This document shows, piece by piece, positions 8,214-15,225 of a DNA stretch of 26,683 nucleotides. Position numbers and translations under genes: made by a program. The number at the start of each line of letters is the position of its first letter. Positions within the stretch are counted from its first letter, which is position 1. The stretch spans positions 1 to 26,683 of the forward strand of contig DATIPA010000097.1 in NCBI GenBank assembly GCA_035472475.1. The letters are read 5' to 3'. The notes below the pieces were generated by a model that saw only the letters and a program-made list of their open reading frames with translations, ran no database searches and was not told the origin of the DNA. Source of the stretch: JAFAXD01 sp035472475. Its GTDB lineage: Bacteria; Pseudomonadota; Alphaproteobacteria; Rhizobiales; Xanthobacteraceae.

Positions 8214-8242
8214 TTGCAGGCGAGCGCCGGATTCAGTTACAA
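8214..8242 (+). promoter_or_regulatory. Candidate promoter for the leuA leader transcript
   Basis: TTGCAG at 8214-8219 and TTACAA at 8237-8242 are separated by 17 bases, a housekeeping-sigma spacing. Transcription would begin near 8249, about 36 bases before the leader peptide ATG. A second possible pair lies upstream, TTGAGA 8173-8178 and CGCTAT 8196-8201, also with 17 bases. Both are weak matches in GC-rich DNA. This is inference. Confidence 0.35.
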
Positions 8243-8284
8243 GGACCGCAGGCTGCGGGGTTTTCCCGGGCCGACGAGGGCAAG

Positions 8285-8389
8285 ATGATATTGCGCGACC
8301 CATTCTGCGCGATTGCACCGGGAGCCGGCACGGCTCGGCCGGCGCCTGCCCTCATTCTTGGCGGTCTCCTGCTTCTTATTCGCCCCTGA
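8285..8389 (+). CDS. Leucine-rich leader peptide upstream of leuA
   Basis: A 34-codon frame starts ATG 8285 with GAGGG just upstream and ends TGA 8387-8389. Its last twelve residues read LILGGLLLLIRP: six leucines and two isoleucines, including four consecutive Leu codons (CTC CTG CTT CTT) followed by ATT. This is what a ribosome-dependent leucine attenuator needs: low charged tRNA-Leu would stall the ribosome over these codons. The stop codon lies inside the first arm of the hairpin set described for 8383-8465. Leader peptides of this kind are known for amino-acid operons in proteobacteria. That this one is translated is inferred from sequence alone. Confidence 0.65.
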   Translation: MILRDPFCAIAPGAGTARPAPALILGGLLLLIRP

Positions 8390-8465
8390 GGGCCGGCTGG
8401 ACGATTGCGTCTGGGCGCTCAGGGGGACGGCAGATGAAACCCCGAGACAGCGCCCCCGGTGGCGC
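8383..8465 (+). promoter_or_regulatory. Candidate leucine attenuator (alternative hairpins) of leuA
   Basis: Four segments can pair in exclusive ways. CCCCTGAG at 8383-8390, which contains the leader stop, is complementary to CTCAGGGG at 8418-8425 (8 bp). The overlapping GGGCGCT at 8413-8419 is complementary to AGCGCCC at 8449-8455 (7 bp). GCGCC at 8450-8454 can instead pair with GGCGC at 8461-8465. A ribosome stalled on the leucine codons would cover the first segment, freeing the second to pair with the third and blocking the last hairpin. The last hairpin is followed by ATTCG then TAAAA, a poor U-tract, so it might act as a weak terminator or by hiding sequence near the leuA ribosome site. 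Confidence 0.55.
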
Positions 8466-8486
8466 ATTCGTAAAAGGACCCATTTC

Positions 8487-10067
8487 ATGACCACGACAGC
8501 CAAATCCGACGAGGATCGCGTCGTCATCTTCGACACCACTTTGCGCGACGGCGAGCAATGCCCGGGCGCGACCATGACCCACGACGAGAAGCTCGAGGTC
8601 GCCGAACTGCTCGACAACATGGGGGTCGATATCATCGAGGCCGGCTTCCCGATCGCATCGGAAGGCGATTTTGCCGCCGTGCAGGAGATCGCGCGGCGCA
8701 CCAAGAACGCCGTCGTGTGCGGCCTCTCGCGCGCCGGCTTCAAGGACATCGACCGCTGCGCCGAGGCGATCAAGCCGGCGAAGCGCGGGCGCATCCACAC
8801 GTTCCTGTCCACCTCGCCAGTGCACATGAAGTGGAAGCTGCAGAAGGAGCCGCACGAAGTCTACGAGATGGTGATCGCGCAGGTCACGCGCGCCCGCAAT
8901 CACACCGACGACGTCGAGTGGTCGTGCGAGGACGGCACGCGCACGGAGCATGATTTCCTGTTCCGGTGCGTCGAGGCCGCGATCAACGCCGGCGCTACTA
9001 CCGTCAACATTCCGGACACCGTCGGTTATTCGACGCCGGAGGAGTATTTCTCGCTCATCAAGATGGTGCGCGAGCGCGTTCCCAACTCCGATAGGGCGCG
9101 CTTCTCCGTGCATTGCCACGACGACCTCGGCATGGCGGTCGCCAACTCGCTCGCCGGCGTACGCGCCGGTGCGCGCCAGATCGAGTGCACCATCAACGGG
9201 ATCGGCGAGCGCGCCGGCAACGCCGCGCTGGAAGAGGTTGTGATGGCGATGCGGGTGCGCAACGACGTCATGCCGTATTGGACCGGCATCGACGCCACCA
9301 TGCTGACGCGGGCTTCCAAGCTCGTGTCGGCCGCGACTTCGTTTCCGGTCCAGTTCAACAAGGCGATCGTCGGGCGCAATGCGTTCGCGCACGAAAGCGG
9401 GATCCACCAGGACGGCATGCTCAAGCACACGCAGACCTACGAGATCATGACGCCGGAGAGCGTGGGCGTGAAGCAGACCTCGCTGGTCATGGGCAAGCAC
9501 TCGGGCCGTCATGCCTTCCAGCACAAGCTGGAGGAATTGGGCTACAAGCTCGCCGGCAATCAACTCGATGACGCGTTCGTGCGCTTCAAGGCGTTGGCCG
9601 ACCGCAAGAAACACGTCTATGACGAAGACATCGAGGCGCTGGTCGACGAAGAGATCGCGCACGCCCAGGACCGCATCAAGCTGGTCTCGCTCTCGGTGAT
9701 CGCCGGAACGCGTGGGCCGCAGCGAGCCACCATGAAGCTCGACGTCGACGGGCGCATCATGATCGAGGAATGCGACGGCAACGGCCCGGTCGATGCGACG
9801 TTCAACTGCATCAAGGCGATGGTGCCGCACGATGCGGTGCTCGAGCTCTATCAGGTGCACGCGATGACGGAGGGCACCGATGCGCAAGCGGAGGTTTCGG
9901 TACGGCTCTCCGAAGGCGGCCGGTCGGTCACGGCACGCGGCGCCGATCCGGACACCCTTGTCGCATCCGCCAAGGCCTATCTGGGCGCGCTCAACAAGCT
10001 CACGGCCCGCAGTCAGCGCGGCAAGGCTGAACCGGAGCGGCGCATTCATTCGACCGACGTCGGGTAG
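8487..10067 (+). CDS. leuA: 2-isopropylmalate synthase
   Basis: Condenses acetyl-CoA with 2-ketoisovalerate, the first committed step of leucine synthesis. At 526 residues it has the family's normal length. Residues about 12-28 carry the first signature (FDTTLRDGEQCPGATM). Around 200-240 the second signature is seen as HCHDDLGMAVANSLAGVRAG then TINGIGERAGNAALEE, including the metal-binding HxH. AHESGIHQDGMLKH follows in the linker. The C-terminal regulatory domain, which binds leucine for feedback inhibition, covers about 390-510. I chose ATG 8487 (MTTTAKSDEDRVVIFDTTL) with AAAGGA upstream. Longer in-frame starts, such as 8313, would translate the attenuator leader and are unlikely. It is separated from ilvHC by about 7 kb, so the branched-chain genes are not one operon here. 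Confidence 0.96.
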   Translation: MTTTAKSDEDRVVIFDTTLRDGEQCPGATMTHDEKLEVAELLDNMGVDIIEAGFPIASEGDFAAVQEIARRTKNAVVCGLSRAGFKDIDRCAEAIKPAKRGRIHTFLSTSPVHMKWKLQKEPHEVYEMVIAQVTRARNHTDDVEWSCEDGTRTEHDFLFRCVEAAINAGATTVNIPDTVGYSTPEEYFSLIKMVRERVPNSDRARFSVHCHDDLGMAVANSLAGVRAGARQIECTINGIGERAGNAALEEVVMAMRVRNDVMPYWTGIDATMLTRASKLVSAATSFPVQFNKAIVGRNAFAHESGIHQDGMLKHTQTYEIMTPESVGVKQTSLVMGKHSGRHAFQHKLEELGYKLAGNQLDDAFVRFKALADRKKHVYDEDIEALVDEEIAHAQDRIKLVSLSVIAGTRGPQRATMKLDVDGRIMIEECDGNGPVDATFNCIKAMVPHDAVLELYQVHAMTEGTDAQAEVSVRLSEGGRSVTARGADPDTLVASAKAYLGALNKLTARSQRGKAEPERRIHSTDVG

Positions 10068-10092
10068 GGTAAGGCGCACGGCGGGTTGCCAT

Positions 10093-10113
10093 CCCTCCCC
10101 ACGTTGGGGAGGG
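10093..10113. terminator. Palindromic hairpin between convergent genes
   Basis: CCCTCCCC (10093-10100), a 5-base loop and GGGGAGGG (10106-10113) form a perfect 8-bp stem in the 58-base gap between the convergent leuA and serine hydrolase genes. There is no T-run on either side, so it may act as a bidirectional terminator, or it may be a copy of the short dispersed palindromes common between genes in Rhizobiales. Confidence 0.5.
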
Positions 10114-10125
10114 CTGGCGCGGCCC

Positions 10126-11265
10126 TTAATCCGGATCGGCACCCTCCGACGGAGGGTCCAGAGTCATGGCGCGGGCGAGTTCACGCAAAATCTGCCGGCC
10201 GACCCGGGTGGCCTTCTGGCGGCCGCGGTTCTCCAGAATCAGGATCCCGACCTTGGCGGCGGGCACGAGCCCGATGTAGGTCGACGTCACCGGCAGCCCG
10301 CCGTTCTTGTCGATCACGGTGAGATCGTCCCGCCGCACGATCTGCCAGGCCAACCCTTGAGTGAAGCGCGGGTTAACGGTGAACACGCCCTGCTGGGCAA
10401 ACGCCATCGCATCCTGCAAATCGCGGTGATCCGGCAGTCCTCCCATATTGGCAGTCAGAAACACCGCCATGTCGCGCGGCGAGGAAAAGATCTGCCCGGC
10501 GACCGCGAAGTCCATATTGCTCGAGGTCCCAACGCCGGGCTGGCCGATCGCGCGGCCCAAGGGGCCGTAGCCCTGCACGGCGCGCGCCCGCTGGGCTGGC
10601 GACAGCTGCAGCGCGGTTGAGTCCATGCCAAGCGGCCCGGTGATGCGCTCCTTCATCAGGGTGGCAAACGGCTCGTTAAACCGGCGCTCGAGCGCGAGCC
10701 GCAGCAGGATCATCGCGAGGTTTGAGTAGATGTCCTGCTTGCCTGGTTCGTGTTGAGGATCGGCCTGCCATTCGTTGAGGAATCGAAGGAAGTCGGGAAG
10801 CGTGTATTTGCCGCGATGCCAAGTCTCGTAGTGCCCGGGCTCACGCGGCAGACCCGAGGTGTGGCTGGCGATTTGGCCGAGCGTGACATCCTGGATGTCG
10901 CCGCCCTTTTGCAACTCGGTCACGTATTTGGCGACCGGGTCGTCGAGCCGCATCTCGCCGCGCTTGACCGCATCGGCCAGCAGCGTGGTCGCAAACAGTT
11001 TGCCGACCGAGGCCAGATCGAAGATCGAATCGGACGTGATCGGTCGCCGCCGGGCGGCGTCGGCCATGCCGTAGTTGTAGAACGAGGTTTTGCCGTTCGC
11101 GCGCAGCGCCACCGCAACTCCGCCCGCGTCGTTGTCGGGCAGCAGCTCCTGCACGTGGCGACTGACGGTTTGCTCGAAGTCGCCGGCGGTCTGGGCGTGC
11201 CCGGCAGGAGGACCAATGCCGGTCGCGAGGAAGGCCGCGATCAGGAGCCTGGCAGGAAGCCGCAT
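10126..11265 (-). CDS. Secreted serine hydrolase, class C beta-lactamase/esterase fold
   Basis: A 379-residue member of the beta-lactamase-related (PF00144-type) family. Residues 1-24 form a Sec signal peptide ending AGHAQ, so it is periplasmic or exported. The nucleophile motif SxxK is SVGK at 86-89. The Tyr motif is YSN at 180-182. The third motif, usually KTG or HxG, is KNGG at 320-323. Other family marks are ASHTSGLP near 133-140 and NEPFATLMKERITGPLGMDST. Relatives include esterases, D-aminopeptidases and peptidoglycan enzymes. True beta-lactamase activity is not implied. Just upstream of the ATG a 5-bp hairpin (11273-11277 with 11285-11289) overlaps the GGCGGG ribosome site. sciP lies 119 bases upstream on the same strand. 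Confidence 0.85.
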   Translation of the reverse strand: MRLPARLLIAAFLATGIGPPAGHAQTAGDFEQTVSRHVQELLPDNDAGGVAVALRANGKTSFYNYGMADAARRRPITSDSIFDLASVGKLFATTLLADAVKRGEMRLDDPVAKYVTELQKGGDIQDVTLGQIASHTSGLPREPGHYETWHRGKYTLPDFLRFLNEWQADPQHEPGKQDIYSNLAMILLRLALERRFNEPFATLMKERITGPLGMDSTALQLSPAQRARAVQGYGPLGRAIGQPGVGTSSNMDFAVAGQIFSSPRDMAVFLTANMGGLPDHRDLQDAMAFAQQGVFTVNPRFTQGLAWQIVRRDDLTVIDKNGGLPVTSTYIGLVPAAKVGILILENRGRQKATRVGRQILRELARAMTLDPPSEGADPD

Positions 11266-11272
11266 GAAGCCC

Positions 11273-11289
11273 GCCCCATGTTTTGGGGC
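11273..11289 (-). promoter_or_regulatory. Hairpin overlapping the ribosome site of the serine hydrolase
   Basis: On the minus strand GCCCC, a 7-base AT-rich loop and GGGGC form a stem that ends in the GGGGCGGG run serving as ribosome site for the ATG at 11265. Formation would hide part of that site. Only five pairs, so biological effect is uncertain. Confidence 0.3.
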
Positions 11290-11384
11290 ATTGTAGGGGC
11301 GGCACCGGCGGGCGTCACGCCCCGACGCGCCGGTAGCGCCATTTCGGCCGATTTGGCCGGTTGCCGTGCGACGCTATCGGAAGG

Positions 11385-11660
11385 CTACTGGCGATACTGC
11401 TGGATGCGCGTCGTGCGCAGCCCGGCGAGCCCGTGCTGGTCGATCGAATATTGCCAGGCCAGGAATTCCTCGACCGTGAGGGTATAGCGGCTGCACGCTT
11501 CTTCGAGCGACAGCAGGCCGCCACGCACGGCGGCCACAACCTCCGCCTTGCGCCGGATCACCCAGCGCTTGGTGCCCGGTGCCGGCAAATCGGCGATGGT
11601 CAGCGGGCTGCCGTCGGGCCCGATGACGTATTTGGCCCTCGGGCGATGGGGCTCGGTCAT
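11385..11660 (-). CDS. sciP: CtrA inhibitor SciP (DUF1153 family)
   Basis: A 91-residue DUF1153 protein. In Caulobacter this family member, SciP, binds CtrA and blocks its activation of cell-cycle genes. The core seen here is the family signature: KYVIGPDGSPLTIADLPAPG, TKRWVIRRKAEVVAAVRGGL, SLEEACSRYTLTVEEFLAWQ and HGLAGLRTTRIQQYR, with a predicted helix-turn-helix in the middle. I chose ATG 11660 (MTEPHRPRAKY), matching family length near 90. An ATG at 11690 would add 10 residues. The ribosome site is weak for both. The gene diverges from mnmA, and a CtrA-like box lies 56 bases upstream of this start, consistent with feedback between CtrA and SciP. Confidence 0.88.
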   Translation of the reverse strand: MTEPHRPRAKYVIGPDGSPLTIADLPAPGTKRWVIRRKAEVVAAVRGGLLSLEEACSRYTLTVEEFLAWQYSIDQHGLAGLRTTRIQQYRQ

Positions 11661-11715
11661 AGAAGGACTCACGCATAGACGATGAAACACATCGCCGTAC
11701 TCTACGGTTTGCGGC

Positions 11716-11730
11716 TTAAAATTTGCCTAA
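11716..11730 (-). promoter_or_regulatory. Near-consensus CtrA binding box upstream of sciP
   Basis: Reading the minus strand the site is TTAG-N7-TTAA, one mismatch from the CtrA consensus TTAA-N7-TTAA. It is an AT-rich island in GC-rich DNA, 56 bases before the sciP ATG and 65 before the mnmA ATG. Downstream on the minus strand TAGAGT lies 11 bases after the second half-site and could serve as a -10 element, so the box would overlap the -35 region, as at CtrA-activated promoters. Binding itself is inferred. Confidence 0.55.
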
Positions 11731-11794
11731 GTGGCTACCATCGCGGCAGCCTTGGGTCCTTTCCGAGGCCCCTGTCGGCACCTATAGTAAGGCG

Positions 11795-12979
11795 ATGCTT
11801 AATTCGCTCGATATCGAGGGTCGGCCTGAGGAGACCCGGGTCGTCGTCGCCATGTCCGGGGGGGTCGATTCCTCGGTTACGGCGGCTTTACTCAAGGCCG
11901 AAGGCTACGACGTCGTCGGGGTAACCCTGCAGCTCTACGACCACGGGGCCGCGACCCACCGAAAGGGCGCGTGCTGCGCCGGCCAGGACATCTACGATGC
12001 CCGTGCAGTCGCCGCGCGGATCGGTATCCCGCACTACGTGCTCGACTACGAGAGCCGGTTCAAGGAGGCGGTCATCGACCGGTTCGCGCAGAGCTACGTC
12101 GCAGGCGAGACCCCGGTGCCCTGTGTCGACTGTAACCAGACCATTAAGTTTTCCGATCTGCTCGGCACCGCCCGCGAACTCGGCGCCGCCGTGCTGGCGA
12201 CCGGCCACTACGTGGCCTCCCGCCGCCTGCCAGATGGAACCCGCGCGCTCTACCGCGCCCGCGAGGAGGCGCGCGATCAGAGCTATTTCCTGTTCGCCAC
12301 CACGCGCGAGCAGCTTGCGATGCTACGGTTCCCGCTCGGCGACAAGACCAAGGCCGAAACGCGCGAGCTGGCCCACCGCTTCTCGCTCCCGGTCGCCGAC
12401 AAGCACGACAGCCAGGATATCTGCTTCGTCCCGACCGGCCGCTATACCGAGGTGATCGAACGCCTCATGCCAGGCGCCGCCGATCCCGGTGACATCGTTG
12501 ACAGCGCCGGCCGCGTGCTCGGCCGCCACGCCGGCATCATTCATTTCACGGTCGGGCAGCGGCGCGGGCTTGGCGTTGCGGCCGGCGAGCCGTTGTATGT
12601 GGTGCGACTCGACGCCTCCAACCGGCGCGTCGTGGTCGGACCGCGCGCCGCGCTGCGCATGATGCGCATGCGGCTGCGCGACGTGAACTGGCTCGGCAAC
12701 GAAGCAGCTCTCGCGGCAGGCCGGCTCGATGTGTTCGTCAAGGTGCGCTCGACGCGCCCGCCGCAGCCGGCGTGGCTGACCCCTACCGGCGACCAATACG
12801 AGATCGAGCTTGTCGAGGGCGAGGAAGGCGTGGCCCCCGGCCAGGCCTGCGTCTTCTATGATGCGCCCACCGGGCAGGCGCACGTCCTGGGCGGCGGCTT
12901 CATCAAGAGCGCGACAGCGCACGCCGGTCTCGCGGAGCGCTCGCGCCAAGCCGACGCGCGCGCCGCGGCGCGCGGCTGA
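11795..12979 (+). CDS. mnmA: tRNA 2-thiouridine(34) synthase
   Basis: Adds sulfur to the wobble uridine of tRNA-Lys, -Glu and -Gln in the cytoplasm, using ATP and a sulfur relay. The 394-residue protein has the PP-loop AMSGGVDSSVTAALL near residues 19-33, the catalytic cysteine region TPVPCVDCNQTIKFSDLL, and the second active Cys in KHDSQDICFVPTGRYTEVI. It also shows the family's HFTVGQRRGLGVAAGEPLYV and the C-terminal beta-barrel ending in APGQACVFYD. ATG 11795 has AAGG just upstream and gives the family N-terminus. An in-frame start at 11723 would add 24 residues running through the CtrA-like box region, and I rejected it. pmtA follows 15 bases downstream on the same strand. Confidence 0.95.
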   Translation: MLNSLDIEGRPEETRVVVAMSGGVDSSVTAALLKAEGYDVVGVTLQLYDHGAATHRKGACCAGQDIYDARAVAARIGIPHYVLDYESRFKEAVIDRFAQSYVAGETPVPCVDCNQTIKFSDLLGTARELGAAVLATGHYVASRRLPDGTRALYRAREEARDQSYFLFATTREQLAMLRFPLGDKTKAETRELAHRFSLPVADKHDSQDICFVPTGRYTEVIERLMPGAADPGDIVDSAGRVLGRHAGIIHFTVGQRRGLGVAAGEPLYVVRLDASNRRVVVGPRAALRMMRMRLRDVNWLGNEAALAAGRLDVFVKVRSTRPPQPAWLTPTGDQYEIELVEGEEGVAPGQACVFYDAPTGQAHVLGGGFIKSATAHAGLAERSRQADARAAARG

Positions 12980-12993
12980 GCTGCGGCGCGGAC

Positions 12994-13659
12994 GTGATCG
13001 AAAGTCCGCGCGTGCACGACAAGGATACGCTCGATCAGCAAACGCTTAATCGCGCCTACGCGCGCTGGGCGCCGATTTATGACGTCGTGTTCGGCGCCGT
13101 GTTCGACCAGGGCCGCAAGGCGTCGATCGAAGCCGCCGAGCAGGTTGGCGGACGCATTCTCGACGTCGGCATCGGCACCGGCATCTCGCTGATGGACTTC
13201 TCGGGCCGCAATCGGATCGTCGGTGTCGATATTTCCGAGCCGATGTTGCGGCGGGCGCGCCGGCGCGTGATCGACGCCGACCTCGATAATGTCGATTGCC
13301 TGGCGGTGATGGACGCCGAGCGGCTTGGTTTCCCCGACAATTTCTTCGACGTCGTGGTCGCCCAATACGTCATCACGGCGGTCCCCAATCCGGACGCAAC
13401 GCTCAGCGAGTTCGCGCGCGTGACGCGGCCCGGCGGCGAGATCGTTCTGGTCAATCACATCGGCGCCGAACGCGGGTTGCGCCGCATGTTCGAGCAAGGT
13501 TTTGCGCCGATCGCCCGCGGATTGGGCTGGCGGCCGGAATTTCCTTTCGCGCGCATCAGCGGCTGGATCGAGCGTACGCGCGAGGTTGATCTGATCGAGC
13601 GCCGCCCGATGCCGCCGCTCGGTCATTTCTCGCTGATCCGGATGGGGAAGCGCCGCTGA
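12994..13659 (+). CDS. pmtA: Phosphatidylethanolamine N-methyltransferase, Rhodobacter-type
   Basis: A 221-residue class I SAM-dependent methyltransferase. SAM motif I is ILDVGIGTGISLMDF near residues 54-68, motif II includes IVGVDISEPMLRRARRR, and the post-motifs include DAERLGFPDNFFDVVVAQYV and RPGGEIVLVNHIGAERGL. The opening AYARWAPIYDVVFGAVFDQG, the VNH segment and the closing RPMPPLGHFSLIRM resemble the Rhodobacter sphaeroides PmtA class, which makes phosphatidylcholine from phosphatidylethanolamine at the membrane. UbiE-like methyltransferases are related, so the substrate is a family-based inference. The start is GTG 12994 with no strong ribosome site. GTG at 13012 is an alternative. 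It may be translated from the mnmA transcript, since only 14 bases separate them. Confidence 0.78.
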   Translation: MIESPRVHDKDTLDQQTLNRAYARWAPIYDVVFGAVFDQGRKASIEAAEQVGGRILDVGIGTGISLMDFSGRNRIVGVDISEPMLRRARRRVIDADLDNVDCLAVMDAERLGFPDNFFDVVVAQYVITAVPNPDATLSEFARVTRPGGEIVLVNHIGAERGLRRMFEQGFAPIARGLGWRPEFPFARISGWIERTREVDLIERRPMPPLGHFSLIRMGKRR

Positions 13660-13700
13660 CGGGCGCGCCCCCGAACCGCGTGGCGCGCAGCGCGCGATTT

Positions 13701-14927
13701 CTACAATGCCGGCACCACCAGCGGGGCGAGATCGGACAAATCGGTACAGCCCAGAAGCGCGAGATCGCGCTTGATCTCTTCCTTCAGCAATGCGATCGCG
13801 TGCGCGATCCCGGTCTCCTCGGCAATCGTCGCCGCGTAGAGGAACGGCCGGCCGACGAACACGAAATCGGCCCCAAGCGCGAGCGCTTTGATGACGTCGG
13901 TGCCGCGGCGGATCCCGCCGTCGTAGATCACCGCCATTGGGGCGGCGTCGCGCGCGATTCCAGGCAGCACCTGGAGCGGCGACACGGCGCCGTCGAGCTG
14001 GCGCCCGCCGTGATTGGACACAAAAATTCCGTCCATCCCGCTCTCGCGCGCCCTGCCGGCGTCGGCCGCCGAGAGAATGCCCTTGATCAGCAAGCGCCCC
14101 TTCCAGCGGGTGCGCATCCATTCGATGTCGGCCCAGTTGAGCGAATCACGCGTGAGCGATCGCTCGGCGTTGGCCGAGAATACCGGCACGCGGCGCGACT
14201 TCGGCCCGTTCTCGAAATGCGGCATTCCCTCGACAAGAAGCGTACGGCCCACGGTTTCGACCAGCCATCGGGGATGCGTCAGCGCGTCGAGCGCAAGCTT
14301 CATGGTTGGACGAAGCGGCGAGGAGTAGCCGTTGCGCACGTTGTTCTCGCGATTGCCCGACACCGGCACGTCGACCGTGACCACCAGGTTTTCATAACCG
14401 GCGTCGCCCACCCGATCCATCAGCTCGTCGATTTCGTTGCGATCGGGCGGCAGATAGGCCTGAAACCAGGTCGCCGGATTGGCGTTCGCGACGCGCTCCA
14501 GCCGCACGATCGACGCTCCGCTCAACAGGAACGGGATGTTAGCGGCAGCCGTCGCTTGCGCGTAGGCGAGATCGGCGTGAAAGCCGGCGAGGCCGGATGC
14601 CCCCATCGGGGCGATGCCGAAGGGGGCATCGTAGGTGCGGCCGAACAGCGAATGCACGATTGTGCGCCGCGACACGTCAACCAGCATGCGGGGCTTGAAC
14701 GCATAGCGCTCGAATGCGCTGCGATTGGCGCGCAGCGACCAGTCGGTCTCGACCCCGCCGGCGATGTAGCCGAAGATGCTCCGGGGCAGAAAGCGGCGCG
14801 CCGCAGGCTCGAAATCATCAAGGCAGAGGATCTGCTTGAGCCGGCGGGACGTGCGCGCGGTTGTCGTGGTGTTTGCGGCCGCGCTCGGAGCCGCGCTCAC
14901 CCCGACCTGCCGTTCCGCTATTGCCAT
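13701..14927 (-). CDS. FMN-dependent alpha-hydroxy-acid dehydrogenase/oxidase (LldD-like)
   Basis: A 408-residue member of the L-lactate dehydrogenase/glycolate oxidase family, which oxidises L-2-hydroxy acids with FMN. Motifs run in order: IFGYIAGGVETDWSLRANRS, FGIAPMGASGLAGFHAD, FLLSGASIVRLERVA, WFQAYLPPDRNEIDELMDR, VTVDVPVSGNRENNVRNGY, the catalytic-His segment FVSNHGGRQLDGAVSPLQV, then YDGGIRRGTDVIKALALGAD and VGRPFLYAATIAEE. The insert of about 60 residues with NVRNGY and THPRWLVE is typical of the membrane-associated L-lactate group. I chose ATG 14927 (MAIAERQVGV). A longer start at 15011 runs into the tRNA promoter region. The gene converges on pmtA with a 41-base gap. Exact substrate (lactate, mandelate or another hydroxy acid) is unknown. 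Confidence 0.88.
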   Translation of the reverse strand: MAIAERQVGVSAAPSAAANTTTTARTSRRLKQILCLDDFEPAARRFLPRSIFGYIAGGVETDWSLRANRSAFERYAFKPRMLVDVSRRTIVHSLFGRTYDAPFGIAPMGASGLAGFHADLAYAQATAAANIPFLLSGASIVRLERVANANPATWFQAYLPPDRNEIDELMDRVGDAGYENLVVTVDVPVSGNRENNVRNGYSSPLRPTMKLALDALTHPRWLVETVGRTLLVEGMPHFENGPKSRRVPVFSANAERSLTRDSLNWADIEWMRTRWKGRLLIKGILSAADAGRARESGMDGIFVSNHGGRQLDGAVSPLQVLPGIARDAAPMAVIYDGGIRRGTDVIKALALGADFVFVGRPFLYAATIAEETGIAHAIALLKEEIKRDLALLGCTDLSDLAPLVVPAL

Positions 14928-15070
14928 CTGCGAACCCCGTGTGCGGGACCCCCGACGATCCCAAGGGCCCTTGTCGGGGCGCAAGCTGTTCGCTATTTGC
15001 ACAGGCGTCAATACGAAACCCGGGCAGAAGGCCGATCATCCAAACGGCTCCACCCTCGGGGTTTCGCGGC

Positions 15071-15147
15071 GGCGGAGTAGCTCAGTTGGTCAGAGCAGCG
15101 GAATCATAATCCGTGTGTCGGGGGTTCAAATCCCTCCTCCGCTACCA
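15071..15147 (+). tRNA. tRNA-Met (CAT anticodon, elongator-like)
   Basis: A full 77-base cloverleaf with encoded CCA. Acceptor GGCGGAG pairs with CTCCGCT (first pair G-U), TAGCTCAG opens the D arm, the anticodon stem GCGGA/TCCGT-type flanks the loop TCATAA with anticodon CAT, and GGGGTTCAAATCCC forms the T arm. The absence of a C1-A72 mismatch argues against initiator tRNA. A CAT anticodon can also belong to tRNA-Ile2 (lysidine-modified); positions 4 and 5 are G, unlike the C4-C5 seen in the E. coli Ile2 tRNA, so Met is preferred. Confidence 0.88.
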
Positions 15148-15225
15148 ACTTTCCCCTATCAAAACTCCGAGAAGTCGATCGTTTCAAAGACCGAGCGTGC
15201 AACCCGCGCCCTTATAGTGTCGCAC

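Noticed and set aside
8376..10142. A 588-codon frame on the minus strand opposite leuA
   Set aside because: It spans leuA exactly and is rich in His, Arg, Val and Asp without any family resemblance. leuA on the other strand is certain.
12856..14121. A 421-codon minus-strand frame covering pmtA
   Set aside because: It overlaps three confirmed genes and ends in low-complexity Arg/Ala sequence. No ribosome site or domain is seen.
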